Assembly (NCBI GenBank): GCA_050015675.1 | Contig: JBEKAY010000009.1 | Coordinates: 1 to 64,000 of the forward strand | Reading direction: 5' to 3' | Length of the DNA: 64,000 bases | Origin: Fen-1298 sp050015675 | Lineage (GTDB): Bacteria; Bacteroidota; Ignavibacteria; UBA10030 | Shown here: positions 50,202-58,899 of the stretch, one piece after another | Position numbering within the stretch: the stretch's first letter is position 1 | Layout of the letters: each line of letters starts with the position of its first letter | Made by a program: the position numbers and the translations under genes | The notes under the pieces: model-generated | Told to the model about the DNA's origin: nothing | The model's database searches: none | The model's input: only the letters and a program-made list of their open reading frames with translations

Positions 50202-52259
50202 TTAATAACGAGCAAGCTGTTCAAGAGCATCAAGTATTTTTTGTTTATTAGGAAGCACAGCATCTTCAAGCGGAGGGCTGTAAGGAATTGGAGTATCTAA
50301 TGCAGCAACTCGCAAAACCGGTGCGTCGAGATATTCAAAACAATTCGTCGTTATGAGAGCTGCAATCTCAGCTCCAAAGCCGCCCGTTAAAGTATCTTCA
50401 TGAACAATCGCAACTCTATTTGTTTTCTTCACCGATTGATAGATCGTTTCCTCATCCAGTGGATTTAGCGTACGTAAATCAATCACTTCCACACTTACGC
50501 CTTTTGACTCCATCGTTCGCGCGGCTTCCAACGATTGCTGTACCATTGCTCCATATGTGATGATTGTAATATCTTTTCCTTCACGCCGCAACGCTGCGAC
50601 ACCGAACGGAAGTATATAATTTGCATCAGGTTCAAGAGTTGAAGCATACCCTTGCCGGTACAATGCTTTGTGCTCCATAAAAATCACTGGATCATCTCCG
50701 CGAATTGCGGATTTCAATAATCCTTTTGCATCCGCTGCTGTTGATGGAAACGCCAAACGAATTCCAGGAATGTGTGCCATGAATGCTTCGATGCACTGGC
50801 TATGATAAAGCCCGCCATGAATATATCCGCCAATCGGGACGCGGATGACCATTGGGCAAGACCATGTGCCATTCGAACGATACCGCATCATCGACAATTC
50901 ATTTCTAATCTGCATGAACGCAGGCCAAATATAATCTCCAAATTGAATTTCTGTTACCGGAGTCCACCCTTTTAACGCCATACCAATAGCAGCACCAACA
51001 ATACTTGCTTCCGCGAGCTGTGAGTTGAATGTCCGTTCGCTCCCGTATTTTGTGAGCAATCCTTTTGTTGCAGTAAAGACTCCGCCTTTTCCATCAGCAA
51101 TATCTTCGCCAAAAGTTACCATCTTTAAATTATTTCCCATCTCTTCATCCAACGCATGGTTGATGGCATCTATCATAACAATTTTATTTCCCGCGTGTGT
51201 CGGTTCAACAAATTCCTTTGGTGGATTTGCGTGAGAGATTCCATAGAGGTGATGCATCACTGTTGAAGGATCCGGAAGCGATTGGCTCTCCGCCCACTCC
51301 GCTGCAACATCGACTATGTGTTTCACTTCTGCTTTCATTTCAATTGCTTCGTCTTCAAGTAAATATCCTTGTTCGATAAGAAAGCGAGCTAATCGTGGAA
51401 TTGGATCGCGCTGGCGATCTAATTCTATATCTTCTGCTGTGCGATACTTGCGATGATCGTCTGATGATGAATGCGGCAGAAGGCGAACAACATTTGCATG
51501 AACCAGTGATGGACCTCTGTTTTCTCGTGCACGCTGAACAGCTTTCTGCATAGTCACGTATGTTTCTACGATATCAGTGCCATCACATTTAAAACGTTCA
51601 AGCCCCTTGAAACCCTTTGCTACTTCGTAAATTGAACCACCGGCGGTCTGGTCAGTAACAGGAACCGAAATTGCTAATTTATTATCCTGAATAAAGAAAA
51701 CCACAGGCAACGTTTCGCGCGCTGCCCAGTTAAGTGCTTCGAAAAACTCCCCTTCACTTGTCGCTCCTTCTCCGGAAGAGACATAGACTACTTCATCCAA
51801 CTTTTCTTTCTTCACGGCAAGTGCAACTCCGACAGCTTGAAGAAATTGAGTTCCTGTTGGACTGGAATGTGTAATAATGCGAAGCTGCTTCATTCCAAAA
51901 TGTCCCGGCATCTGTCGAGCTCCACTCGAAGGGTCGCCTTCTCGATGCAATGCTGCAAGGAAAATATCTTCAGGCGTCATCCCATACTTCAGAACGAATG
52001 CCTGATCGCGGTAATATGGAAAAGCCCAGTCATACCCCGGTCGCAATGCAGCCGCTGCTGCAATCTGTGCCGCCTCATGACCTGATCCGCCGACATGGAA
52101 AAATGTCTTCCCTTGTTTTAAGATCATTAATTGCTTTTCATCCATCCGGCGGGAAAGAAGCATGATGCGATATGCCCGAATCAAATCTTCTTTTGACAAT
52201 CCAAGTACACGTACATCACTTGTTTCTATGGCTACCGTTGCACCTCTCACGTTTGGCAA
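50202..52259 (-). CDS. Fused E1 alpha-beta 2-oxoacid dehydrogenase
   Basis: A 685-residue fusion: alpha part (about 1-335) with SHEAAQIAAAAALRPGYD-like sequence, GEGATSEGEFFEALNW and FIQDNKLAIS (TPP site); beta part (about 350-685) with VTFGEDIADGKGGVF, FNSQLAEASIVGAAIGMALKG and transketolase C-terminal domain. Decarboxylates the 2-oxoacid and passes the acyl group to E2. The fusion is known in Bacteroidota; here it lies with E2, lipA, lipB and lpdA, so the whole complex and its lipoylation are encoded together. Confidence 0.92.
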   Translation of the reverse strand: MPNVRGATVAIETSDVRVLGLSKEDLIRAYRIMLLSRRMDEKQLMILKQGKTFFHVGGSGHEAAQIAAAAALRPGYDWAFPYYRDQAFVLKYGMTPEDIFLAALHREGDPSSGARQMPGHFGMKQLRIITHSSPTGTQFLQAVGVALAVKKEKLDEVVYVSSGEGATSEGEFFEALNWAARETLPVVFFIQDNKLAISVPVTDQTAGGSIYEVAKGFKGLERFKCDGTDIVETYVTMQKAVQRARENRGPSLVHANVVRLLPHSSSDDHRKYRTAEDIELDRQRDPIPRLARFLIEQGYLLEDEAIEMKAEVKHIVDVAAEWAESQSLPDPSTVMHHLYGISHANPPKEFVEPTHAGNKIVMIDAINHALDEEMGNNLKMVTFGEDIADGKGGVFTATKGLLTKYGSERTFNSQLAEASIVGAAIGMALKGWTPVTEIQFGDYIWPAFMQIRNELSMMRYRSNGTWSCPMVIRVPIGGYIHGGLYHSQCIEAFMAHIPGIRLAFPSTAADAKGLLKSAIRGDDPVIFMEHKALYRQGYASTLEPDANYILPFGVAALRREGKDITIITYGAMVQQSLEAARTMESKGVSVEVIDLRTLNPLDEETIYQSVKKTNRVAIVHEDTLTGGFGAEIAALITTNCFEYLDAPVLRVAALDTPIPYSPPLEDAVLPNKQKILDALEQLARY

Positions 52260-52353
52260 GGCTCCTTATAAGTTATGAATAAGCATCAATGTTAATACTT
52301 CATTCAGTTGCAAAACTCTGAGATAATTCGTTCTCTCTATGTGATCGAGTATT

Positions 52354-53037
52354 TTATTCCGTTACTGTTTTGAACAATTTATCTTTTTCTACCCAACTTG
52401 GTTGACATCTAAATACATCCGCAAAGGATTTAACTATCGCCTTCTGGACAGATTCTATTGTAACTTCTTGCCCAAGCTTTCGCTGCATCGAGGTCACGCC
52501 TTTATGGAAGATGCCGCATGGAATAATTCGATCGAACTTCGATAAATCTGTATTAACATTGAGTGCGAATCCATGCATCGTCACCCAACGGCTCACCTTC
52601 ACACCGATAGCAGCTATCTTCTCATCGTTCACCCACACACCTGTCATATCCTTCTCACGTCCTGCTAAGATTCCGAATGCAGCCAGCGTTCGGATAATTA
52701 CTTCTTCCAGACTCCGCATGTAGCGGTGAATATCCAAAAAGTAATTGTTGAGGTCAATGATAGGATAGCCGACAATCTGTCCGGGACCATGATACGTGAT
52801 ATCGCCCCCGCGATCGATGTGGAACACATCCGTGCCGGAGATTTTCAGTTCTTCTTCCGATGCAAGTAGATGATTTTCATCGGTTGATTTGCCGAGAGTA
52901 TAGACATGTTCGTGCTCGGTGAGAAGTAGCATATCCTGAATGGCGTTTGCGTGCCGTAGTGCCCATATTTCTTTTTGAAGCGTCCACGCATCTGTATATC
53001 GTGTGCGTCCAATATCAGAGACGAGAAGAGGAATCAA
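52354..53037 (-). CDS. lipB: Octanoyltransferase
   Basis: A 227-residue enzyme that moves octanoate from ACP to E2 lipoyl lysines, before LipA. Motifs HVYTLGKSTDENHL, DRGGDITYHGPGQIVGYPI and the KIAAIGVKVSRWVTMHGFALNVNTDL region with the catalytic Lys; the thiol nucleophile lies in IIPCGI. It sits between E1 and lpdA. Confidence 0.95.
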   Translation of the reverse strand: MIPLLVSDIGRTRYTDAWTLQKEIWALRHANAIQDMLLLTEHEHVYTLGKSTDENHLLASEEELKISGTDVFHIDRGGDITYHGPGQIVGYPIIDLNNYFLDIHRYMRSLEEVIIRTLAAFGILAGREKDMTGVWVNDEKIAAIGVKVSRWVTMHGFALNVNTDLSKFDRIIPCGIFHKGVTSMQRKLGQEVTIESVQKAIVKSFADVFRCQPSWVEKDKLFKTVTE

Positions 53038-53058
53038 TATGTTTCTCTTATCATATTT

Positions 53059-54453
53059 TTAAATATTAATCGCCGCATCAAACGCTTGTCCGGCAGCTTC
53101 CATCACTGCTTCTGACAAAGTCGGATGTGCATGCATCGTATGGTTGAGTTCTTCCCATGTTGTTTCAAGTGCCTTGGCAATCCCGAGTTCTGCAATCATT
53201 TCTGTTGCCTCTGAGCCAATGATATGCGCACCAAGCAGCTCGCCATATTTTTCATCGAAGATTAATTTCACAGTTCCCTCTGTTTCGCCAATTGCCATCG
53301 CTTTACCGAGAGGACGAAATGGAAAACGTCCTACTTTTACTTTGTATCCTTTTGCAATTGCCGCCTCTTCTGTTAATCCGACACTCGCAACTTGCGGCTG
53401 GCAATATGTGCAACTTGGGATATTTGTTTTATCAATGCCGTGTTTTGCTTTTCCTGCAATATGATCGATTGATACAATTCCTTCGTGCGAGGCAACGTGC
53501 GCAAGTAATGGTGGTCCGGCAACATCACCAATTGCATATATTCCGTCTAAATTCGTTTTACCAAATTCATTCACTGCAATGAAGCCGCGTTCTAATTTAA
53601 TGCCGAGCGCTTCCAATCCAAGATTTTCTACGTTTGCTTGAACACCAACCGCCATCAACGCTATATCTGCAACGATATCTTTCTTTCCATCTTTGTCTGA
53701 AACTGTCACTGTGACAACATCACTGACTTTCACACCCTCAACCTTCGTGCTCGTCAGAATATCAATACCGGATTTCTTCAAGCTTGAGTCAAGAATTTTG
53801 GTAATCTCTTTATCCTCTATCGGCAGAATCGATGGCAGCATCTCAATAATCGTAACCTTTGTGCCAAACGAATTATAGAAGTACGCAAATTCAACACCTA
53901 TGGCTCCACCTCCAATAATAATCATCGATTTAGGCTGCTCCGGCAATGTCATTGCTTCGGAACTTGTAATAATCTTTTTCCGGTCGATTGTAACTCCAGG
54001 AATAGAACGTGGCCTGCCGCCGGTTGCAATAACAATATTCTTCGTTTTGATAGTATCGATGACCTTGCTGTCTTTTGTCACTTCGATTGAATTTCTTCCG
54101 ATTAGTTTCGCAGTTCCGAAAACGATATCGACCTTATTCTTCCTCATCAGGTATTCAACACCTTTTGAAACGCGATCAGCCACACCGCGGCTACGAGCAA
54201 TAATTTTAGGGAAATCGTAAGACAACCCTGTGTGGGTTATTCCGAACTCCTGAGACTTTTTAAAAGTATTATAAAGTTCTGCACTCTTCAGCAGCGCTTT
54301 CGATGGAATACATCCCCAGTTGAGGCAAACGCCGCCAAGTTTTTCCCGCTCAATCAAGCCGACTTTCATGCCCAACTGTGCGGCACGAATTGCAGCAACA
54401 TATCCACCAGGACCGCCACCAATCACCGTCACATCATATTGTCGTTCTGCCAT
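53059..54453 (-). CDS. lpdA: Dihydrolipoamide dehydrogenase (E3)
   Basis: A 464-residue flavoprotein disulfide reductase. FAD site GGGPGGYVAAIRAAQLG, redox pair in GGVCLNWGCIPSKALL, NAD site IIGGGAIGVEFAYFYNSFG, FAD site YAIGDVAGPPLLAHVASHEG and the active-site His near the end in HAHPTLSEA. It reoxidises lipoyl-E2 in the complex encoded downstream. First gene of the minus-strand cluster; SD GGAAGAAA before the ATG. Confidence 0.97.
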   Translation of the reverse strand: MAERQYDVTVIGGGPGGYVAAIRAAQLGMKVGLIEREKLGGVCLNWGCIPSKALLKSAELYNTFKKSQEFGITHTGLSYDFPKIIARSRGVADRVSKGVEYLMRKNKVDIVFGTAKLIGRNSIEVTKDSKVIDTIKTKNIVIATGGRPRSIPGVTIDRKKIITSSEAMTLPEQPKSMIIIGGGAIGVEFAYFYNSFGTKVTIIEMLPSILPIEDKEITKILDSSLKKSGIDILTSTKVEGVKVSDVVTVTVSDKDGKKDIVADIALMAVGVQANVENLGLEALGIKLERGFIAVNEFGKTNLDGIYAIGDVAGPPLLAHVASHEGIVSIDHIAGKAKHGIDKTNIPSCTYCQPQVASVGLTEEAAIAKGYKVKVGRFPFRPLGKAMAIGETEGTVKLIFDEKYGELLGAHIIGSEATEMIAELGIAKALETTWEELNHTMHAHPTLSEAVMEAAGQAFDAAINI

Positions 54454-54627
54454 AGGATTTCTTCCAAATGAGGAGGTTTTGACTGTTTATTGACAATATA
54501 GCCAGAAGTGTTCCGAAAGGCAAAACAGCCAATCGCATTATTCATTTGTTCTCGTTCTATCAAACGACGAACAGAGGCATCAAGTTCCCATTCACCAAAC
54601 GATAATTTTTGCACTCATCACGAGATA

Positions 54628-54672
54628 TTTGTCCGCCGCTTGCAAGATTGCTTCGTTCCGATAACGGACAAA
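54628..54672. repeat. Short inverted element TTTGTCCG ... CGGACAAA
   Basis: Perfect 8-bp ends TTTGTCCG (54628-54635) / CGGACAAA (54665-54672), with CGCTTGCAA and TCGTTCCGATAAC inside. The related 56-bp unit at 15453-15508 shares these motifs. Confidence 0.5.
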
Positions 54673-54755
54673 GAACCACCGATGTTCAACAAGAAAAACA
54701 TTTCATTGCTAAAATTAGATTAAGTATTTCTCATCATATAATTTTCGGTTTCCGA

Positions 54756-54784
54756 TTGATTCTTTTTTACTTTTCAGGTATGTT
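54756..54784 (+). promoter_or_regulatory. Promoter for smpB-tyrS
   Basis: TTGATT (54756-54761), 17-bp spacer, TATGTT (54779-54784), 20 bp before the smpB ATG. Good spacing; assignment by inspection only. Confidence 0.55.
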
Positions 54785-54803
54785 AAAATAAAAATAAAAG
54801 CGG

Positions 54804-55265
54804 ATGTCTGAAGCACCACAGCGTATTACCATAAGCAACCGCAAAGCGCGACACGAATATTTTATCATCGAAGCGTTGGAAGCCGGTATTGTTCTCACCG
54901 GCACCGAGGTAAAGTCGTTGCGCAAAGGCAATGCAAATTTACAGGATAGTTATGCTGAATTGCGAAGCGGTGAAGTATGGTTGGAAGGAATGCATATCAG
55001 TCCCTATGAGCAAGGTAACATCAACAATCATGATCCCCGCCGCAAACGGAAGCTCCTCTTACAAAGAAAGCAAATTCGCAAGCTTATTGGCGGGATGAAG
55101 GAAAAAGGATTGACGCTTATTCCATTATCGGTTTATTTTAAAGGGCCATTCGCAAAAGTCGAATTGGCGCTGGCACGCGGTAAGAAGAGTTTTGATAAAC
55201 GTGAGGCAATTGCCAAGCGCGATGCAGAGCGTGACATTGCAAGAGCGAGAAGGAGTAGAACGTAA
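54804..55265 (+). CDS. smpB: SsrA-binding protein
   Basis: A 153-residue tmRNA-binding protein for ribosome rescue. Motifs NRKARHEYFIIEALEAGIVL, GTEVKSLRKGNANLQDSYAE, HISPYEQGNINNHDPRR, KIRKLIGG-like sequence and C-terminal KKSFDKREAIAKRDAERDI. No tmRNA gene is seen in the window. Followed by tyrS after 3 bp. Confidence 0.96.
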   Translation: MSEAPQRITISNRKARHEYFIIEALEAGIVLTGTEVKSLRKGNANLQDSYAELRSGEVWLEGMHISPYEQGNINNHDPRRKRKLLLQRKQIRKLIGGMKEKGLTLIPLSVYFKGPFAKVELALARGKKSFDKREAIAKRDAERDIARARRSRT

Positions 55266-55268
55266 GAA

Positions 55269-56474
55269 TTGTTCCCAACTATTAATGAACAAATGGATGT
55301 GATCAAGCGCGGTACTTCGGAAATTATTCCCGAGGAAGACCTCGTCAAAAAGCTTGAGCGTTCCATTAAAACAAATAAACCACTCAACATCAAACTTGGC
55401 TGCGACCCAAGCCGTCCCGATTTACATTTAGGCCATTCTGTTGTTCTTCGAAAACTTCGGCAGTTTCAAGATCTCGGTCATAGCGCGATTCTCATTATCG
55501 GCGATTTTACTGGAATGATTGGCGATCCTTCAGGAAAGAGCAAAACACGACCATCATTGACGCTTGAAGAGGCTCACCGTAACGGTCAAAGTTATTTCGA
55601 ACAAGCGGAAAAGATACTCTCCACCGAGCGAGTATCGATTCAGTATAATTCTGATTGGTTGAATAAAATGAGTTTTGCAGATGTTATTCGTCTCGCCAGC
55701 AAGTACACGGTTGCAAGGATGTTAGAAAGAGATGATTTTACAATCCGCTACAAAGCAGGCGAACCGATCAGCGTGCACGAATTTCTTTACCCTCTCGCGC
55801 AAGCAATGGATTCAGTCGCTATCCATTCAGATGTCGAGCTTGGCGGAACAGATCAGAAATTCAATCTTTTAGTCGGAAGAGATATTCAACGGGAATACGA
55901 TCAGGAGCCGCAAGTTATTTTAACGATGCCGATCCTTGTCGGCACTGACGGTGTCGACAAGATGAGCAAATCGTTAGATAATTATATTGGCATAAGCGAT
56001 TCACCAAAGGAAATATTTGGTAAGACGCTCAGCATTCCCGATAAATTGATTTATCAGTACTTTGAATTAGTAACGGATGTACCGAAGCAGGAATTAGCCA
56101 AAATTAAATCCTCTCTGGATGATGTTAAAACCAATCCACGGGATATAAAACGGCAGCTTGCGCGAACACTTGTAGGAATGTATCATTCCAAAGTTTTAGC
56201 GGATGGAGCAGAAAAAGAATTTGACAAAATATTTATTCAGAAACGCATTCCGGATAACATTGAAGAATTCAAGCAGAATGAATCAATCAACATTATTGCT
56301 TTGCTGACCGATGCAAAGCTTGCTGCCTCAAAAGGTGAAGCACGGCGGCTCATCGATCAAGGTGGAGTCAGCATTGACGATGAGCGGGTAACCGATCCCA
56401 ACATGCCCTTACCAGATAAGGACGAGTTCATCCTCAAAGTCGGGAAGCGGCGTTTTCTAAAAGTTAGACGATAA
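55269..56474 (+). CDS. tyrS: Tyrosyl-tRNA synthetase
   Basis: A 401-residue class I aminoacyl-tRNA synthetase. TTG start gives MFPTINEQMDVIKRGTSEI, matching the family N-terminus. HIGH-type PDLHLGHSVVLRKL, DKMSKS in TDGVDKMSKSLDN, and a C-terminal S4 RNA-binding domain (EARRLIDQGGVSIDDERV). Complete. The TTG lies 3 bp after the smpB stop. Confidence 0.95.
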   Translation: MFPTINEQMDVIKRGTSEIIPEEDLVKKLERSIKTNKPLNIKLGCDPSRPDLHLGHSVVLRKLRQFQDLGHSAILIIGDFTGMIGDPSGKSKTRPSLTLEEAHRNGQSYFEQAEKILSTERVSIQYNSDWLNKMSFADVIRLASKYTVARMLERDDFTIRYKAGEPISVHEFLYPLAQAMDSVAIHSDVELGGTDQKFNLLVGRDIQREYDQEPQVILTMPILVGTDGVDKMSKSLDNYIGISDSPKEIFGKTLSIPDKLIYQYFELVTDVPKQELAKIKSSLDDVKTNPRDIKRQLARTLVGMYHSKVLADGAEKEFDKIFIQKRIPDNIEEFKQNESINIIALLTDAKLAASKGEARRLIDQGGVSIDDERVTDPNMPLPDKDEFILKVGKRRFLKVRR

Positions 56475-56502
56475 TTATTCACAATTTGGCGGAGAAAATA
56501 AA

Positions 56503-57048
56503 TTGTTCACTCCCACTAAAATGTTTTTTACCAAAGGCGTTGGACGCCACAGAGACTATCTGCAATCTTTTGAACTTGCCTTGCGCGATGCAGGAATAGA
56601 AATCTGCAATCTCGTTACTGTTTCCAGCATATATCCGCCGGGCTGCAAGCGCATTCCGAAAGATGAAGGTATCAAGCAATTAAGCGCCGGGCAAATTACA
56701 TTCTGTGTGATGGCACGAAATGCTACAAACGAACCCAATCGCCTCATAGCTGCTTCTATCGGAGTTGCGCAACCCGCCGACGATTCGGTCTATGGGTATC
56801 TTTCAGAACACCACCCTTTTGGTGAAACAGATGAACGTGCCGGTGAATATGCAGAAGACCTTGCAGCCTCGATGCTTGCGACAACCCTTGGAGTGCAGTT
56901 TGATCCGAATACCGAATGGGATGAGCGGGAAAAAATATTCAAGATGTCTGGCAAGATTGTCCGCACATTCAACGTAACACAATCCGCTGAAGGCGATAAG
57001 AATGGTTTATGGACATCGGTAGTTGCGGCTGCAATGTTACTGCCGTAG
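56503..57048 (+). CDS. pdaD: Pyruvoyl-dependent arginine decarboxylase
   Basis: A 181-residue proenzyme. Self-cleavage between S41 and S42 in TVSSIYPPGCK generates the pyruvoyl cofactor. KVFFTKGVG-like start (MFFTKGVGRHRD), GEYAEDLAASMLATTLG and FNVTQSA are typical. Start is TTG at 56503 or ATG at 56521; the longer is preferred. It makes agmatine for polyamines. Ends in a palindrome that overlaps its stop codon. Confidence 0.92.
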   Translation: MFTPTKMFFTKGVGRHRDYLQSFELALRDAGIEICNLVTVSSIYPPGCKRIPKDEGIKQLSAGQITFCVMARNATNEPNRLIAASIGVAQPADDSVYGYLSEHHPFGETDERAGEYAEDLAASMLATTLGVQFDPNTEWDEREKIFKMSGKIVRTFNVTQSAEGDKNGLWTSVVAAAMLLP

Positions 57049-57074
57049 AATCCGGTCAGTGACCGGATTCTACA
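57046..57074. terminator. Perfect palindrome over the pdaD stop codon
   Basis: GTAGAATCCGGTCA / GTGACCGGATTCTAC nearly perfect inverted repeat starting in the pdaD stop codon (TAG at 57046). Functions as a terminator/processing hairpin, no long T run. Confidence 0.65.
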
Positions 57075-57329
57075 TCCACAATCGTCTAATGTAATTATCG
57101 CCTGCCTGCCGTAAGCGAACCCTGAGCGAAGTCGAATTGTGTCGAACCATGTCATTGTGAGACTGTCGAACCATCACCACACACCGCCACTATTTCTTTT
57201 CTAGCGAAACATACCCGCCATCAATCATAAAAATCCATTTTAGCGGATGATGACATTTGAGCATAAAGTCTTCCGGAGCGCAACTCCCTCGGAGATGTTG
57301 AAAAGCTAAGACAAAAAAATATAGAGTGG

Positions 57330-57638
57330 TTAGTACTTAGAACGATTTCCACCACTGCCAGAGCCGCCGCGTCCACGGTCGTTCGACTTTCGGTCGGCCA
57401 TCGGGCGGGCTTCGTTCACCACCATTTTACGCCCTTTTACTTCTTTATCGTTCAACCCGGCTATAGCCGCCTCTGCTTCCGCTTGTACCGGCATCTCAAC
57501 AAATCCGAACCCCTTCGCTGTTCCGGTAAATTTGTCTTTTATGAGGATAACAGAATCAACTGCCCCAAACGCTGCAAATTCCTTTTTCAATTCGTCTTCC
57601 GTAATATCGCGTGACAGATTACCTGCATACATTTTCAT
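57330..57638 (-). CDS. RRM RNA-binding protein
   Basis: A 102-residue single RNA-recognition-motif protein of the bacterial glycine-rich type. RNP2 is MYAGNL and RNP1 is KGFGFVEM; the tail after residue 80 (DRGRGGSGSGGN) is glycine/arginine rich. Such proteins act as cold-induced RNA chaperones. Strong AAAGGAG site before the ATG. Monocistronic. Confidence 0.93.
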   Translation of the reverse strand: MKMYAGNLSRDITEDELKKEFAAFGAVDSVILIKDKFTGTAKGFGFVEMPVQAEAEAAIAGLNDKEVKGRKMVVNEARPMADRKSNDRGRGGSGSGGNRSKY

Positions 57639-57886
57639 GATATTTCTCCTTTGAACAATTTATTATGATGTACTGTTGTTTGATGCGTGACCTATACAAA
57701 TTATTTTTTTAGAGGTGTTATCTTGAGTTTTTAATTTTGGCAGGGACCATTAAATGTTTACGAAGCTTACATTGTCTCACTCTATTTACAGGATACTAAT
57801 TTTTTTCATCACTTCCAACAGGATGACTGATCTTCACTTGAATATCTTTTCCCAAAATACAGCAATGAATTCGATTTACTGGTTTT

Positions 57887-58813
57887 CTATTTTTTTATAT
57901 ATTCCATCATTCGGAAAACGATCCGCTGAACCATTGCATCCGGCACTCCATCCACAAATTGAGATTGCAGCCGCATATCGCACATTTCATTCACATAATC
58001 CACGGTAACACATCTTCTATTCGCAGTGCAAACTAATTCTGTCGAAAAGAATTCAAGCTGGCAGACTGTGTGAATACACTCTGTGATTTTCTTAAGCCGT
58101 TCGACATCCAATTGTCGTTCTTCATCCTCGCTTAATAAAGAATAAATGTGGGTAACATCATCCCACCAAGAAGGAATAATGTCACCAAACGCATAGAACA
58201 CACGGAACCACGCTCGCCGCCCGGCACATTCAATCGGTTTAATAGTCTCCTGCAAGAGATACTTATCATTTTTATGAGATTGACGCGCTTCAATAATTTC
58301 CTTCAACGTTTCAGCTCCCATCACAACACCGATGCCGCCGCCAGTTGTATTTGCCGGTTTTATAATGAACGGCCGGCCGAGTTTAGCCAACTCGGTAATT
58401 GTAAGCTCTACTTCCTGATTGTGATTATATGGAGAAATGATGATGGTGTAGGGAACCTCAATGTCATGCGCAAGAAATTCGAGGTGCATTGTCGCTTTAT
58501 CAGCAGCGCGGAGTTGGAAATCATGGAGATTGATAGGATGCATTGACGTTCCATCACCTGTGCGAAATTGCTGGAGAATAAAACGTGCCAACGGCTGAAA
58601 CGCATCGTCTTCATCAGAAGCTCGATCAAGAAAATAGCGAAATTGAAGTTTCCCTTTCTTGAGCATTGTAAAAATTTCTTCAACATTTTCTGCGCGTATT
58701 TCTAAAACAGACAGATTATTCAGACGAAAAACTTCTTGTATAAGCTGAATAAACTCGTGGTCATACTCCCAATTCCATGCAACAGCAAAATCATATATCT
58801 TGAGTGGTTCCAT
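57887..58813 (-). CDS. ATP-grasp domain protein
   Basis: About 308 residues from the start at 58813, which avoids overlapping the divergent TPR gene (an earlier ATG at 58927 would overlap it). The ATP-grasp fold is supported by KLGRPFIIKPANTTGGGIGV (glycine-rich loop) and DYVNEMCDMRLQS (metal site). The enzyme would link a carboxylate to an amine or thiol using ATP; substrate unknown. Divergent from the TPR operon. Confidence 0.75.
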   Translation of the reverse strand: MEPLKIYDFAVAWNWEYDHEFIQLIQEVFRLNNLSVLEIRAENVEEIFTMLKKGKLQFRYFLDRASDEDDAFQPLARFILQQFRTGDGTSMHPINLHDFQLRAADKATMHLEFLAHDIEVPYTIIISPYNHNQEVELTITELAKLGRPFIIKPANTTGGGIGVVMGAETLKEIIEARQSHKNDKYLLQETIKPIECAGRRAWFRVFYAFGDIIPSWWDDVTHIYSLLSEDEERQLDVERLKKITECIHTVCQLEFFSTELVCTANRRCVTVDYVNEMCDMRLQSQFVDGVPDAMVQRIVFRMMEYIKK

Positions 58814-58899
58814 TTCTGTTCCAAGATAATCGCTTAATAACTGCAAAACAAGATGCCCATGCTTGTTTGTGGCGCTCCGTTTCAATATATTTATATGTA

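Larger units (their letters stand above)
54454..54803. other. Divergent intergenic region between lpdA and smpB
   Basis: No gene called. It contains a 45-bp inverted element TTTGTCCG ... CGGACAAA (54628-54672) and a promoter for smpB at 54756-54784. A short minus-strand frame here overlaps lpdA and has no known family. Confidence 0.5.

Noticed and set aside
54429..54614. 61-codon minus-strand frame overlapping the start of lpdA
   Set aside because: It overlaps lpdA in another frame by about 25 bp and has no family; lpdA has its own good ribosome site.
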